Shown in pieces: positions 32,168-40,603 of a stretch of DNA of 64,000 nucleotides; position 1 is the first letter of the stretch, and the number at the start of each line of letters is the position of its first letter. This stretch comes from Streptomyces kanamyceticus (GTDB lineage: Bacteria > Actinomycetota > Actinomycetes > Streptomycetales > Streptomycetaceae). Under the pieces are notes generated by a model, which searched no databases, had not been told where the DNA came from, and saw nothing but the letters and a program-made list of their open reading frames with translations. Made by a program: the position numbers and the translations under genes. The DNA lies in contig NZ_CP023699.1 of the NCBI RefSeq assembly GCF_008704495.1, positions 6,510,001-6,574,000 on the forward strand, in the 5' to 3' direction.

Positions 32168-32806
32168 GTGACCGGCAGGCGGCGCGTCCCACGGCACGAG
32201 CGCGAGCAGCAGATCATCGATGTGGCGGTCCAGGTCTTCGCCAAGCGTGGCTTCCACGCGGCGTCGGTGGACGAGATCGCCGAACTCGCGGGAATTTCCA
32301 AGCCGATGGTGTATCTCTACCTCGACTCCAAGGAGGGCCTCTTCCTCGCCTGTCTGCGCCGCGAGGCGGACCGGCTCGTCGCGGCGTTCCAGGGCGCGGC
32401 GGCGACGGGTGGAGCGGCCCCCGAACTCCGGCTGCACGCCGCCCTCCTGGCGTTCTTCGCCTTCGTCGCCGAGCACCGCGACAGCTGGGTGGTGCTGCAC
32501 CGCCAGGCGTCCGAGCTGAGCGAGGCCATCGCGACCGCCGTCGCCGGGGCGCGCCGCGCGGTCCTCGCCGAGGTGGCGGGCCTGGTCCTGGCCGGTATCA
32601 CGGAGAGCGGCGACTCCCAACTGGACGATGAGGACGCCGACTTCGTCGCCCACGCGCTGGTCGGCGCGGCGGACTCGCTGACCGACTGGATGGCCGACCA
32701 CCCGGACCAGTCGCCGGAAGGGGTGACGCTGCGCTTGATGAACATGGTGTGGGTGGGTATGGGGCGGGTTCTGGAGGGGGAGGTCTGGAGCCCCGCGCGT
32801 CCGTGA
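32168..32806 (+). CDS. TetR-family regulator, probably of fatty-acid genes
   Basis: 212 residues from a GTG at 32168. The helix-turn-helix is standard (IIDVAVQVFAKRGFHAASVD, EIAELAGISKPMVYLYLDSK, EGLFLACL). The C-terminal ligand domain is helical and lacks metal motifs. Two matching operators flank it: one in its own divergent promoter and one before the acyl-CoA ligase gene. With an SCP2 lipid-binding protein and a fatty acyl-CoA ligase as apparent targets, an acyl-CoA or fatty-acid ligand is the best guess. Confidence 0.9.
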   Translation: MTGRRRVPRHEREQQIIDVAVQVFAKRGFHAASVDEIAELAGISKPMVYLYLDSKEGLFLACLRREADRLVAAFQGAAATGGAAPELRLHAALLAFFAFVAEHRDSWVVLHRQASELSEAIATAVAGARRAVLAEVAGLVLAGITESGDSQLDDEDADFVAHALVGAADSLTDWMADHPDQSPEGVTLRLMNMVWVGMGRVLEGEVWSPARP

Positions 32807-32838
32807 AGGTGAGGCCCGCGTCCGTGAAGGTGAGCCCC
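32797..32838 (+). repeat. 21-bp direct tandem repeat
   Basis: CGCGTCCGTGAAGGTGAGGCC at 32797-32817 is repeated at 32818-32838 with one change near the end, and a degenerate third part (CGCGAATGTGAGGCC) follows. The first copy includes the stop codon of the TetR gene, so slippage here would not change the protein. Confidence 0.8.
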
Positions 32839-32895
32839 GCGCCGCGAATGTGAGGCCCGCTTCGCGGATTTCGCCGTCCAGCCCATTGAATTTTC

Positions 32896-32911
32896 CTTAC
32901 GTGTCGGTAAG
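32896..32911 (+). promoter_or_regulatory. TetR operator candidate, site 2
   Basis: CTTACGTGTCGGTAAG: the same CTTAC-N6-GTAAG as site 1, 70 bp before the start of the acyl-CoA ligase gene. Confidence 0.6.
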
Positions 32912-32981
32912 TTGACCCCCGAGTAAGTACGCGCGCCGATCGCCTGCACATCAGCTGGGAACGGGAAGCCGGGGAGCCGTC

Positions 32982-34904
32982 ATGGGCGTACGCAAGGATC
33001 TGAAGAGAGCGCGACGGCACAGTGGTCTTGCCGGGCGCGGTGAGGTCGAGCTCGTCAGGGACGAACACGGCACCGTGCGCGAGGTGCGCACCGCCCCGCT
33101 CGTGCCGCGCGCCGCCACGGGCAGCACCGCCGACATCCCCTTCACCAACGCCACCGAGGCACCCGACGCCGTGGTGCTTCGCCGCAAGGAGGGCGGGCAG
33201 TGGCGGCCGGTCACCGCCACTGCCTTCGCCCGCGAAGTCACCGACATCGCGAAGGGGTTGATCGCGGCGGGCCTCGAACCGGGCGGCCGGGTCGCGCTGA
33301 TGTCCCGTACCCGCTACGAGTGGACCGTCCTCGACTTCGCGATCTGGGCGGCGGGCGGTCAGAGCGTGCCCATCTACGCGACGTCGTCGGCCGAGCAGAT
33401 CGAGTGGATCGTCCGGGACTCCGGCACCCGCCTCCTGATCACCGAGACGGCCGAGAACGCCGCGACGGTCCAGGGGGCCCTGCGGGACCTCGCCGAGCCG
33501 CCGACGGTGCGGCACATCGACGGTGGCGCGATGGCCGAACTCACCGCGCTGGGCGCCGACTTGTCCGACGAGGAGGTCACCAAGCGGCGCGCCGCGCTCA
33601 CCCCCGACTCCATCGCCACCCTCTGCTACACCTCTGGCACCACGGGCAGGCCCAAGGGCTGCGTCCTCACCCACGGCAACCTGCACGCCGAGGCCGCCAA
33701 CACCGTCGACCTGCTGCACCCGATCTTCAAGGAGATCACCGGGCAGGTCGCCGCCACCCTGCTCTTCCTGCCGCTCGCCCACATCCTCGGCCGCACCATC
33801 CAGATCTCCTGCATGCTCGCCCGCATCGAGCTCGGCCACTGCCCGAGCATCAAGCCGGACGAACTCCGCCCGGAACTGCGCTCGTTCAAGCCCACCTTCG
33901 TCATCGGCGTCCCGTACCTCTTCGAGAAGATCCACGACGCGGGACGGGCGACCGCCGAGAAGATCGGCCGCGGTGCCTCGTTCGACCGTGCGGAGCGGAT
34001 CGCGGTGCGCTTCGGCGAGGCGTACCTCGACAAGTTCCTCGGCAAGGGAGGGCCCGGGCCCTCGCTCGGCCTTTATCTGGGTTGGGCGCTGTACGAACTC
34101 CTCGTCTACCGCCGCATCCGCAAGGAGGTCGGCGGCCGCCTGCGCTACGCGATCAGCGGCGGATCGCCCCTGGACCGCGACCTCAACCTCTTCTTCTACG
34201 CCGCGGGAATCATCATCTACGAGGGATACGGCCTCACCGAGACCTCGGCGGCCGCCACCATCAGCCCGCCGCTCGCGCCGCGGCCCGGCACGGTGGGGCT
34301 GCCCGTCCCCGGCACGGCCGTGCGCATCGCGGACGACGGGGAGGTACTGATCAAGGGCGGCATCGTCTTCGGCTCGTACTGGAACAACCCGGCCGCGACC
34401 GACGCCGTGCTGACCAACGACTGGTTCGCCACCGGTGACATCGGCGCGCTCGACGACGACGGCTACCTCACCATCACCGGGCGCAAGAAGGACATCCTGG
34501 TCACCTCCGGCGGCAAGAACGTATCGCCAGCCGTCCTGGAGGACCGGCTGCGCAGCCGCGCGCCCGTCGGTCAGTGCATCGTCGTCGGCGACAACCGCTC
34601 CTACATCGCCGCGCTGATCACCCTGGACCCCGAGGCCGTCGAACACTGGCTCACCGTGCGCAAGCGCCCCAAGGACACGCCGCTCGCCGACCTCGCCCAG
34701 GACCCGCAGCTGCTCGCCGACGTCCAAAAGGCCGTGGACCATGCCAACGCGGCGGTCTCCAGGGCCGAGTCGATCCGCAAGTTCGCCGTCGTGGAGGGCG
34801 AGTTCACCGAGGACAACGGACTGCTCACGCCCTCGCTGAAGATCAAACGGCATGCGGTGACGGCGGCGTACGCGGGGGAGATCGAGGCGCTTTACGGGGA
34901 GTGA
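32982..34904 (+). CDS. long-chain fatty acid-CoA ligase
   Basis: 640 residues from the ATG at 32982. It activates fatty acids to acyl-CoA through an acyl-AMP. Motifs: YTSGTTGRPKG (residues 216-226, AMP/phosphate loop), YGLTETSAAATISPP (A5), WFATGDIGALDDDGY (A7) and GRKKDILVTSGGKNVSP (hinge A8/A9), with a catalytic lysine region PSLKIKRHAV near the end. The long-chain FadD15 type is suggested by the LFLPLAHILGRTIQISCML and FIGVPYLFEKIHDAG-like segments. It probably belongs to the regulon of the adjacent TetR protein. Confidence 0.93.
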   Translation: MGVRKDLKRARRHSGLAGRGEVELVRDEHGTVREVRTAPLVPRAATGSTADIPFTNATEAPDAVVLRRKEGGQWRPVTATAFAREVTDIAKGLIAAGLEPGGRVALMSRTRYEWTVLDFAIWAAGGQSVPIYATSSAEQIEWIVRDSGTRLLITETAENAATVQGALRDLAEPPTVRHIDGGAMAELTALGADLSDEEVTKRRAALTPDSIATLCYTSGTTGRPKGCVLTHGNLHAEAANTVDLLHPIFKEITGQVAATLLFLPLAHILGRTIQISCMLARIELGHCPSIKPDELRPELRSFKPTFVIGVPYLFEKIHDAGRATAEKIGRGASFDRAERIAVRFGEAYLDKFLGKGGPGPSLGLYLGWALYELLVYRRIRKEVGGRLRYAISGGSPLDRDLNLFFYAAGIIIYEGYGLTETSAAATISPPLAPRPGTVGLPVPGTAVRIADDGEVLIKGGIVFGSYWNNPAATDAVLTNDWFATGDIGALDDDGYLTITGRKKDILVTSGGKNVSPAVLEDRLRSRAPVGQCIVVGDNRSYIAALITLDPEAVEHWLTVRKRPKDTPLADLAQDPQLLADVQKAVDHANAAVSRAESIRKFAVVEGEFTEDNGLLTPSLKIKRHAVTAAYAGEIEALYGE

Positions 34905-35038
34905 CGCGCTTTGCGGTGAGTGAGGTGAGCGAGGTGGGTGAGGGGTCGCGAGGGCGGTGCTGGTGAGGCCAGGGGCGCCGCTGGCTTCACCGGTTCAACG
35001 GCCGGGCAGGAGCGTGAAGTTCCCGATCTCCCGGCTCG

Positions 35039-36424
35039 TCACCAACCGGTCAGCAGCAGGTGGTTGAGGAGCAGGGCGACGGTCGCCTGGGCGGCCAGCC
35101 ACGGCCGTGGGCGGTCGAGGAACGCGCAGGCGGGCAGCAGCCACATCGCGAACGGCAGCCAGATGCGTTCCGTCTCCGCCTTGCTCATCCCGGACAGGTC
35201 GGCGGCGAGCAGCATGAGCAGGGCGGCGAGCACGAGCAGCGCGAGCCGGGACCGGCCCGTGGCGGGGGATCCCACGGCGGTCGCCGCGCGGCGCAGTCCG
35301 GCCGCCGTCGCCAGACCCACCACGAGCACGGTGCACGCGAGGTTGGCCCAGACCCAGTAGCCGTACGGCCGGATGCCGCCCGCGCCTTGGTAGTAGCGCT
35401 CGACGAGCAGGTGGTACGCCTCCCACCAGTTGAAGCCGGTGAGGGTGAAGAGGAGCGGGACGACCGTCAGCCCGGCGAGGAGGAAGGGGAGGGCGGGGAG
35501 CAGGGTCCGGTTCCGGTTCCGGTTCCGGAGGGTGCGGGGCCTTTCGGGCCGGACCCGTGCGCTGCCCAGGAACACCACCGCCGCCGCGAGGATCGCGAAC
35601 AGCGTGAGCCCGTACGACAGGTAGCAGGTGAGCCCGAAGAGCAGCCCCGAGCCGAGCGCGGCGGTCCGCGGCCCGCGGCCCGTCACCGCGAGCGCGAGCA
35701 GCGCGACGGCCCAGGCGGCGACCGCCGCGAAGTACCCGTCGGCCGATGTGCCCATCCACACCGCGGCGGGCGCGAGGACCAGGAAGGGCGCGGCCCGCCG
35801 GGCGAGCTCCTCACCGGCCAGCGCCCGCACCGTCACCAGGACGCCGAGGCAGGCCGTGGCGCCGACGGTGACGCACCAGACCCCGGCCCAGGCGCCGCCC
35901 CCGAGGCCGATCCGGTCGAGCAGCACGAAGGTGAGGGGCGCGGCGGGCGGGTGGCCCGCGGTGTGCGCGGGCCAGGGGTCGGGCGAGTCGATCAGGATGT
36001 GCCGCGTGAAGTCCCGCAGGGTGCCGGGGATGTCCTGGAAGCGGTCGACGACCCGCAGATACTCGTACTTCGTGGTCAGTCGGCCCGCGATGCCGCGCTG
36101 CCAGCCGTCGATCAGCGCGAGCGAGAACGTCCACGCCGTCGCGGTGCCCCAGGCCGCGCCGAGCAGCGCGCGCCACGGCAGCCGGGCGGCGACGCGCGGC
36201 CCGTAGGCGACGACGGCGACCGCCACGGCGAGCGCGGCCGGGGTGCCGGGCCCGATGTGCGGGTCCCAGCGGGCGTACAACGGGGGCCAGTTGACGTGCA
36301 GGGTGCCGTCCGAGTGCTCGATGGCGGTGCCGACGGCGACGGCCGTCACGACGAGCAGGGCGGCGGCGAGAGCGGCGCCCAGGTCACGCAGGTCACGACG
36401 GTCACGCTGGAGATCGCGGTTCAC
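35039..36424 (-). CDS. integral membrane protein, GT-C-like
   Basis: 461 residues from a GTG at 36424; about eleven membrane segments. A loop with Trp/Tyr/Asp (VNWPPLYARWDPHIGPG) follows the first helix, and a later amphipathic loop (FNWWEAYHLLVERYYQGAGG) lies outside, both usual in mannosyltransferase-like GT-C proteins. A run of Arg-Asn dipeptides (LRNRNRNRTLL) is encoded by a repeated GGTTCC hexamer near 35508-35530. No operon partner. The enzymatic role is uncertain; it could be a general polyprenol-sugar transferase. Confidence 0.6.
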   Translation of the reverse strand: MNRDLQRDRRDLRDLGAALAAALLVVTAVAVGTAIEHSDGTLHVNWPPLYARWDPHIGPGTPAALAVAVAVVAYGPRVAARLPWRALLGAAWGTATAWTFSLALIDGWQRGIAGRLTTKYEYLRVVDRFQDIPGTLRDFTRHILIDSPDPWPAHTAGHPPAAPLTFVLLDRIGLGGGAWAGVWCVTVGATACLGVLVTVRALAGEELARRAAPFLVLAPAAVWMGTSADGYFAAVAAWAVALLALAVTGRGPRTAALGSGLLFGLTCYLSYGLTLFAILAAAVVFLGSARVRPERPRTLRNRNRNRTLLPALPFLLAGLTVVPLLFTLTGFNWWEAYHLLVERYYQGAGGIRPYGYWVWANLACTVLVVGLATAAGLRRAATAVGSPATGRSRLALLVLAALLMLLAADLSGMSKAETERIWLPFAMWLLPACAFLDRPRPWLAAQATVALLLNHLLLTGW

Positions 36425-36473
36425 ACTGGGAACGCTAGGCGTGAACAGGGCGGACGAGGCCGATCGCGGCCCG

Positions 36474-36550
36474 GACGTCAGCGTTTCGTCATGAGTCGTA
36501 CGCCGGGCTTCGCCAAGAGGGCGACGTCAGCGTTTCGTCATGAGTCGTAC
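36474..36550 (+). repeat. 28-bp perfect direct repeat pair
   Basis: 36474-36501 and 36523-36550 are identical (GACGTCAGCGTTTCGTCATG and 8 more bases), 49 bp apart start to start, with further similarity just beyond each copy. They lie between two divergent genes, immediately before the oxidoreductase gene, so they may carry a duplicated regulator or promoter element. Confidence 0.85.
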
Positions 36551-36587
36551 CCCGTGTTCGGGGGCGGCCCCGGCCTACCTTCGGGGC

Positions 36588-37838
36588 ATGAGCGACCCAC
36601 GGCTCCCCTCATCACCCGGTTTCTGGCGCAGCCCCGTGCGCGGCCCCTGGTTCACCTCCGTGCTCGGACTCGTCCTGCTGGCCGGGATCACCGTGCTGTT
36701 CGTGACGGGCCTGCTGTCGTACGCCGCGTACAACCCGGACCTCGCGCCGGTCAACGACAAGACCCCGGACAAGGGGCTGCTCGGCTTCTACCTCTTCTCC
36801 TGGCCGACCGACCCGCCGTGGCTGTACCGGCTCACCCAGGGCGTCCACGTGACGCTGGGCATCACCTTGATCCCCGTACTCCTCGCGAAGCTGTGGTCGG
36901 TCGTGCCGAAGCTGTTCGCGCTGCCGCCCGTCCGGTCCTTCGCCCACGCGATCGAGCGGATCTCGCTGCTCCTGCTGGTCGGCGGCGCGCTCTTCGAGTT
37001 CGTGACGGGCGTGCTCAACGTGCAGCTCGACTACCTCTTCCCCGGCTCGTTCTACCCGCTGCACTTCTACGGGGCCTGGGTGTTCTTCGCCGCGTTCGTG
37101 ACGCATGCGGTGCTGCGGGTGCCGGTGGCGCTGCGCAACCTGCGGGAGATGCGTGGGGCGGGCGGAGGGGATCCGCTGGTCTCCCCGCGGCCCGATGCGC
37201 CTGATGTGCCTGACGCGCCCACCGTGTCCCGGCGCGGCGCCCTCGGTCTGGTCGGCGGCGGCTCGCTCCTCCTGTTCGGTACGACGTTCGGGCGCGGCTT
37301 CGACGGGCCGCTGCGGCGGACCGCGGTGCTCGCCCCGCACGGCGGGCCCGAACCGGGCGGCGGGCCCGGCGGCTTCCAGATCAACAAGACGGCCGCGTAC
37401 GCCGGGATCCGTGAGCGGGAGACGCGCGACGACGCCTGGCGACTGGAAGTCGTCGGCCGTACCGGAACCGTCCGGCTCAGCCGGGCCGACCTGTGCGAAC
37501 TCCCCTCCCACGGCGCCGCGTTGCCCATCGCCTGCGTGGAGGGCTGGTCGACGTCCGACCAGGAGTGGCGCGGCGTACGGCTGCGGGACCTCGCGGCGCT
37601 CGTCGGTCATGACGCCCCGACGGACGTCCTGGTGGAGTCGCTCCAGCGGCACGGCGCGTTCCGCAGGGCCGCCCTGCGCGCCAACCAGGTCGGCGACGAG
37701 CGCTCCCTGCTCGCCCTGCGCGTCAACGGCGCGGACCTGACCCCCGACCACGGCTACCCGGCGCGGATCATCGTGCCCGCCGCGCCCGGCGTGCTCAACA
37801 CCAAGTGGGTGGCCCGGATGACCTTCGGAGAACTGTGA
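36588..37838 (+). CDS. membrane cytochrome-b561-like / molybdopterin oxidoreductase fusion
   Basis: 416 residues from the ATG at 36588. The N-terminal 180 residues have four membrane helices with histidines placed for heme (H87, H120, H159, H173), as in b561/NapC-like diheme modules. A twin-arginine stretch (VSRRGALGLVGGG, about 213-225) leads into a sulfite-oxidase-type molybdopterin domain with the Mo-binding cysteine in IACVEGWS (C316). This should be an extracytoplasmic oxidoreductase wired to the quinone pool through its own anchor. The substrate is unknown. It shares one base with the next gene. Confidence 0.82.
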   Translation: MSDPRLPSSPGFWRSPVRGPWFTSVLGLVLLAGITVLFVTGLLSYAAYNPDLAPVNDKTPDKGLLGFYLFSWPTDPPWLYRLTQGVHVTLGITLIPVLLAKLWSVVPKLFALPPVRSFAHAIERISLLLLVGGALFEFVTGVLNVQLDYLFPGSFYPLHFYGAWVFFAAFVTHAVLRVPVALRNLREMRGAGGGDPLVSPRPDAPDVPDAPTVSRRGALGLVGGGSLLLFGTTFGRGFDGPLRRTAVLAPHGGPEPGGGPGGFQINKTAAYAGIRERETRDDAWRLEVVGRTGTVRLSRADLCELPSHGAALPIACVEGWSTSDQEWRGVRLRDLAALVGHDAPTDVLVESLQRHGAFRRAALRANQVGDERSLLALRVNGADLTPDHGYPARIIVPAAPGVLNTKWVARMTFGEL

Positions 37839-38338
37839 TGGCTTCTCGCTCGCGTCGTGGCTTTCGCCCCGTGCTGGGTAGCCCGTTCCAACTGCTGTTG
37901 CTCGCCTGCACGTTCGCGCTCGCAGGGTACGCGGGGGTGCGGCTGCTCGCGGGGGACTGGTTCGGGGTGGCCCTGTGGTTCGTGGGGGCGGCGCTGGTGC
38001 ACGACCTGGTGTTGCTGCCGCTGTACGCGGGGCTCGATCGCCTGCTCGTACGGGCGGCGGGGCGGCGCCGGGACCTCGTCATGTACGTCCGCGTGCCCGC
38101 CGCGCTCTCCTGTCTGCTCCTGCTCGTGTGGTTTCCGCTGATCAGCGGGCAGGTGGCCGGGCGCTACGCGTCCGCCACCGGGCTCTCGGGGGACGGGTTC
38201 GCGGCGCGCTGGCTGTTGATGACGGCGGTGCTGTTCGGCGGCTCCGCGCTGCTCCTCGTGCTGCGGTCGCGGCCGTGGTCGCGGCGCTGGTCGCGGCTGC
38301 GCAGCGCGACGAAGGAGCGGCCGCCCGCCGTCCACTGA
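37838..38338 (+). CDS. small membrane protein, partner of the oxidoreductase
   Basis: 166 residues; its ATG overlaps the upstream stop (TGATG). Four hydrophobic segments, with conserved-looking loops WFVGAALVHDLVLLPLYAGL and MYVRVPAALSCLLLLVWFPL. A basic, Arg-rich C-terminus. It is probably a companion subunit or assembly factor for the b561/molybdopterin protein. The last 175 bp lie antisense to the methyltransferase gene at 38164, an unusual convergent overlap. Confidence 0.65.
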   Translation: MASRSRRGFRPVLGSPFQLLLLACTFALAGYAGVRLLAGDWFGVALWFVGAALVHDLVLLPLYAGLDRLLVRAAGRRRDLVMYVRVPAALSCLLLLVWFPLISGQVAGRYASATGLSGDGFAARWLLMTAVLFGGSALLLVLRSRPWSRRWSRLRSATKERPPAVH

Positions 38339-39006
38339 CCGGCGGCGCGCCAGCCTGCCCGCTCGGCGTGCCGGAGCAGGGCGGGGGTGCCGAGGCGGGC
38401 CCAGGGGAAGGGGCCGTCGTCGGCCCGAAGTCCGTCGTCGGTGGCGTGCACCAGGTGGACGTGGACGCGTTCGTCGATGTCCAGCGGCGCGGTCTCGGCC
38501 AGCAACAGGCCACCGGGTACGAGGAGTTGGGCGACCCTCTCCAGGAGGGCGTGCGGATCGCCGCCGATGCCGAGATTGCCGTCCATCAGCAGCGCGGTGC
38601 CCCAGCGGCCCTCGCCGGGCAGCGGCTCGAAGACGGACCGGTGCAGCGCCTGGCCGCCGAGCCCGACCGTGTGCGCGACGGCGGCCTCGCTGACGTCGAT
38701 GCCCAGGGCGCGCCCGCCGCGCGCGCCGAGGGCGGCGACGAGCCGCCCGGGACCGCACCCGATGTCGAGCACGGCGCCCTCGCAGTGCTCCACCACCCCC
38801 AAATCGGTCTCGTCGGCCCGCGCGCACCAGCGCTCCACGTCGAGGGGGAGCAGCCAGCCGTCGGCGCGCCGCAGGAAGAGCGGCCCGCGGCCCGCGCGCA
38901 GGGCGTCGGCGTAGGGGTCGGCGCACCAGGAGGGCGGCGTCGAAGCGGGACGGGGCGCCGTGGTGCGGTGCACGGAGTGGTGTACGGCGTGGTGTGCGGT
39001 GCTCAT
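38164..39006 (-). CDS. SAM-dependent methyltransferase
   Basis: 280 residues; the ATG at 39006 overlaps the DUF2064 gene stop (ATGA). SAM motif I is VLDIGCGPGR (residues 79-88); motifs LGIDVSEAAVAH and GTALLMDGNLGIGGDP and GGLLLAETAPLD follow in class I order. The N-terminus is His-rich (MSTAHHAVHHSVHR). The natural end may be near GGRSFVALRSR; the last 40 residues are Arg/Ser-rich and run antisense to the neighbouring membrane gene. It is the last gene of a three-gene operon with two glycosyltransferase-type proteins. Substrate unknown. Confidence 0.78.
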   Translation of the reverse strand: MSTAHHAVHHSVHRTTAPRPASTPPSWCADPYADALRAGRGPLFLRRADGWLLPLDVERWCARADETDLGVVEHCEGAVLDIGCGPGRLVAALGARGGRALGIDVSEAAVAHTVGLGGQALHRSVFEPLPGEGRWGTALLMDGNLGIGGDPHALLERVAQLLVPGGLLLAETAPLDIDERVHVHLVHATDDGLRADDGPFPWARLGTPALLRHAERAGWRAAGQWTAGGRSFVALRSRDQRRDHGRDRSTRSSAEPPNSTAVINSQRAANPSPESPVADA

Positions 39007-39668
39007 CGGCCGGTGACCGCCCCGAGTCGGCCGAGCTCCGCCGCGAACCTGCCGTGCGGTGCCGCGGCGGCGACCGATGCCGCGTCGGCGGCCGTGTCCA
39101 CGTCCCGGAGGCGCCGCAGATCGCGTACGCGCAGTCCCGCGGCGACCAGTCGGGCGCGTTGGACGGCGCCCGTCGTGGGCGTCGACATCGGTACGCCGCG
39201 CAGGAGTTCGGGGTCGGGGCGCGCGAGGCCGAGCGCCCAGAAGCCGCCGTCGTCGGCGGGCCCGAAGCACGCGTCGTAGGACTCGTCGTAGGAGTCCTCG
39301 TAGGGGTCGTCGTGCGAGTCGCCGAGGCCGTCGAGGCCCGCGCCGAGCAGCTCCGGCGTCACCTGAGGTGTGTCCATGCCGATGAGCAGGGCGGGCCCCG
39401 TACAGCCCGCGAAGGCCGCGGCGAGCCGCTCGTCCAGGCCGCCCGCGACCTGCGGTACGACGTCGAAGCCGGTCGGCAGCCAGGGGCCTGGCGTGCCGTC
39501 GAGGACCAGCACGCGGCGCCGTACCGGAGTCGCCGCCACCGCCCGCAGCGTGTCGACGAGCGCGGCCTCGGCGAGCCGCGCGGCCTCGGTGGGGGTGAAG
39601 GGCGGGGTGAGCCGCGTCTTCACCCGCCCGGGCAGCGGTTCCTTGGCGATGACGAGGAGCGTGGTCAC
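39003..39668 (-). CDS. DUF2064 family glycosyltransferase-like protein
   Basis: 221 residues from a GTG at 39668 that overlaps the upstream stop (GTGA). TTLLVIAKEPLPGRVKTRLT is the nucleotidyl/glycosyl-transferase start typical of DUF2064 (TIGR04282). GMDTPQVTPELL and CFGPADDGGFWALGL are the metal-binding and substrate loops. An insert of Asp/Ser/Tyr/Glu repeats (DPYEDSYDESYD) replaces the short loop before CFGPADDGG, and is encoded by a repeated TCGTAGGA-like unit near 39270-39320. The standard partner is the GT2 gene just upstream. Confidence 0.85.
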   Translation of the reverse strand: MTTLLVIAKEPLPGRVKTRLTPPFTPTEAARLAEAALVDTLRAVAATPVRRRVLVLDGTPGPWLPTGFDVVPQVAGGLDERLAAAFAGCTGPALLIGMDTPQVTPELLGAGLDGLGDSHDDPYEDSYDESYDACFGPADDGGFWALGLARPDPELLRGVPMSTPTTGAVQRARLVAAGLRVRDLRRLRDVDTAADAASVAAAAPHGRFAAELGRLGAVTGR

Positions 39669-40489
39669 GGGGTGGTTCCTCCTGGGGGAGTGGTGCTGGG
39701 GCGGGCGCCGAGGCCGTCGTGCGCGTGCTCGTGCGCGGGCGGCTCGGCCAGGACGCGACTCATGTCGCGCACCGCCTGCCAGGTGCCGCGCCAGGTGCCG
39801 GTGACCTTCGACGCGCCGGTGCGCGGGAGGTAGGGCACGTCGTGTTCGGTGACCCGCCAGCCCGCGTCGGCGGCGCGGACCACCATCTGCAGGGGGTAGC
39901 CGCTGCGACGGTCGGTGAGGCCGAGCCCGATGAGTGGTGCGCGGCGTGCGGCGCGCAGCGGGCCGAGGTCGTGCAGGCGCAGTCCGGTGCGGCGGCGCAG
40001 CATGTGGGCGAGGGCGAAGTTCCCGGCCCTGGCGTGCGCGGGCCAGGCGCCCCGACCTCGTGGCCTGCGCCGTCCGAGCACCAGGTCGGCCCCGCCCTCC
40101 CGCACTTCTCGTACGAAGGGCAGGAGCAGGGACGGATCGAGCGACGCGTCGCAGTCGCAGAAGCACACGATGTCGGCGGTGGCGGCGAGGAGCCCCGCGT
40201 GGCAGGCGGCGCCGAAGCCGCGGCGGTCCTCGTGGACGACGGTCGCGCCGAGCGCGCGGGCGATGTCGGCCGAACCGTCCGTGGACCCGTTGTCCACGAC
40301 GATGGCGCGCCAGCCCGGCGGCACGCGGTCGAGCACCCAGGGCAGGGCGTCGGCCTCGTCGAGGCAGGGGAGGACCACGTCGACTTCCGGTCCGCCCGGC
40401 CATGCGGGGTTCGGCGGGCTCGTGGGGGTGGGGTCGGTGAGGTCAGTGGGATCAGTGGGATCCGGTGGAGGGGGTGTCACGGCTTTCAC
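39665..40489 (-). CDS. GT2 family glycosyltransferase
   Basis: 274 residues from a GTG at 40489. A low-complexity start of DPTD/LTDPT repeats precedes VDVVLPCLDEADALPWVLDR. Motifs: IVVDNGSTDGSADIARALGA, the DXD-like CDCDASLD, and GYPLQMVVRAADAGWRVTEH. These resemble dolichol-phosphate mannose synthase-type GT2 enzymes that load sugars on polyprenyl phosphate. It lacks C-terminal membrane helices. The tail (EHAHDGLGARPSTTPP) is poor in structure. The DUF2064 gene overlaps its end. Confidence 0.85.
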   Translation of the reverse strand: MKAVTPPPPDPTDPTDLTDPTPTSPPNPAWPGGPEVDVVLPCLDEADALPWVLDRVPPGWRAIVVDNGSTDGSADIARALGATVVHEDRRGFGAACHAGLLAATADIVCFCDCDASLDPSLLLPFVREVREGGADLVLGRRRPRGRGAWPAHARAGNFALAHMLRRRTGLRLHDLGPLRAARRAPLIGLGLTDRRSGYPLQMVVRAADAGWRVTEHDVPYLPRTGASKVTGTWRGTWQAVRDMSRVLAEPPAHEHAHDGLGARPSTTPPGGTTP

Positions 40490-40603
40490 CCTACGAGCGC
40501 GAAAGGTGCATATCGGACTTCAGGTCCTTACGAAACACGGACGTCGGGGCGGGTGCGCCCCTCGGGTGCGGCGCCGAGAGCGCCACGGTGCGAGGCTGGC
40601 GAC

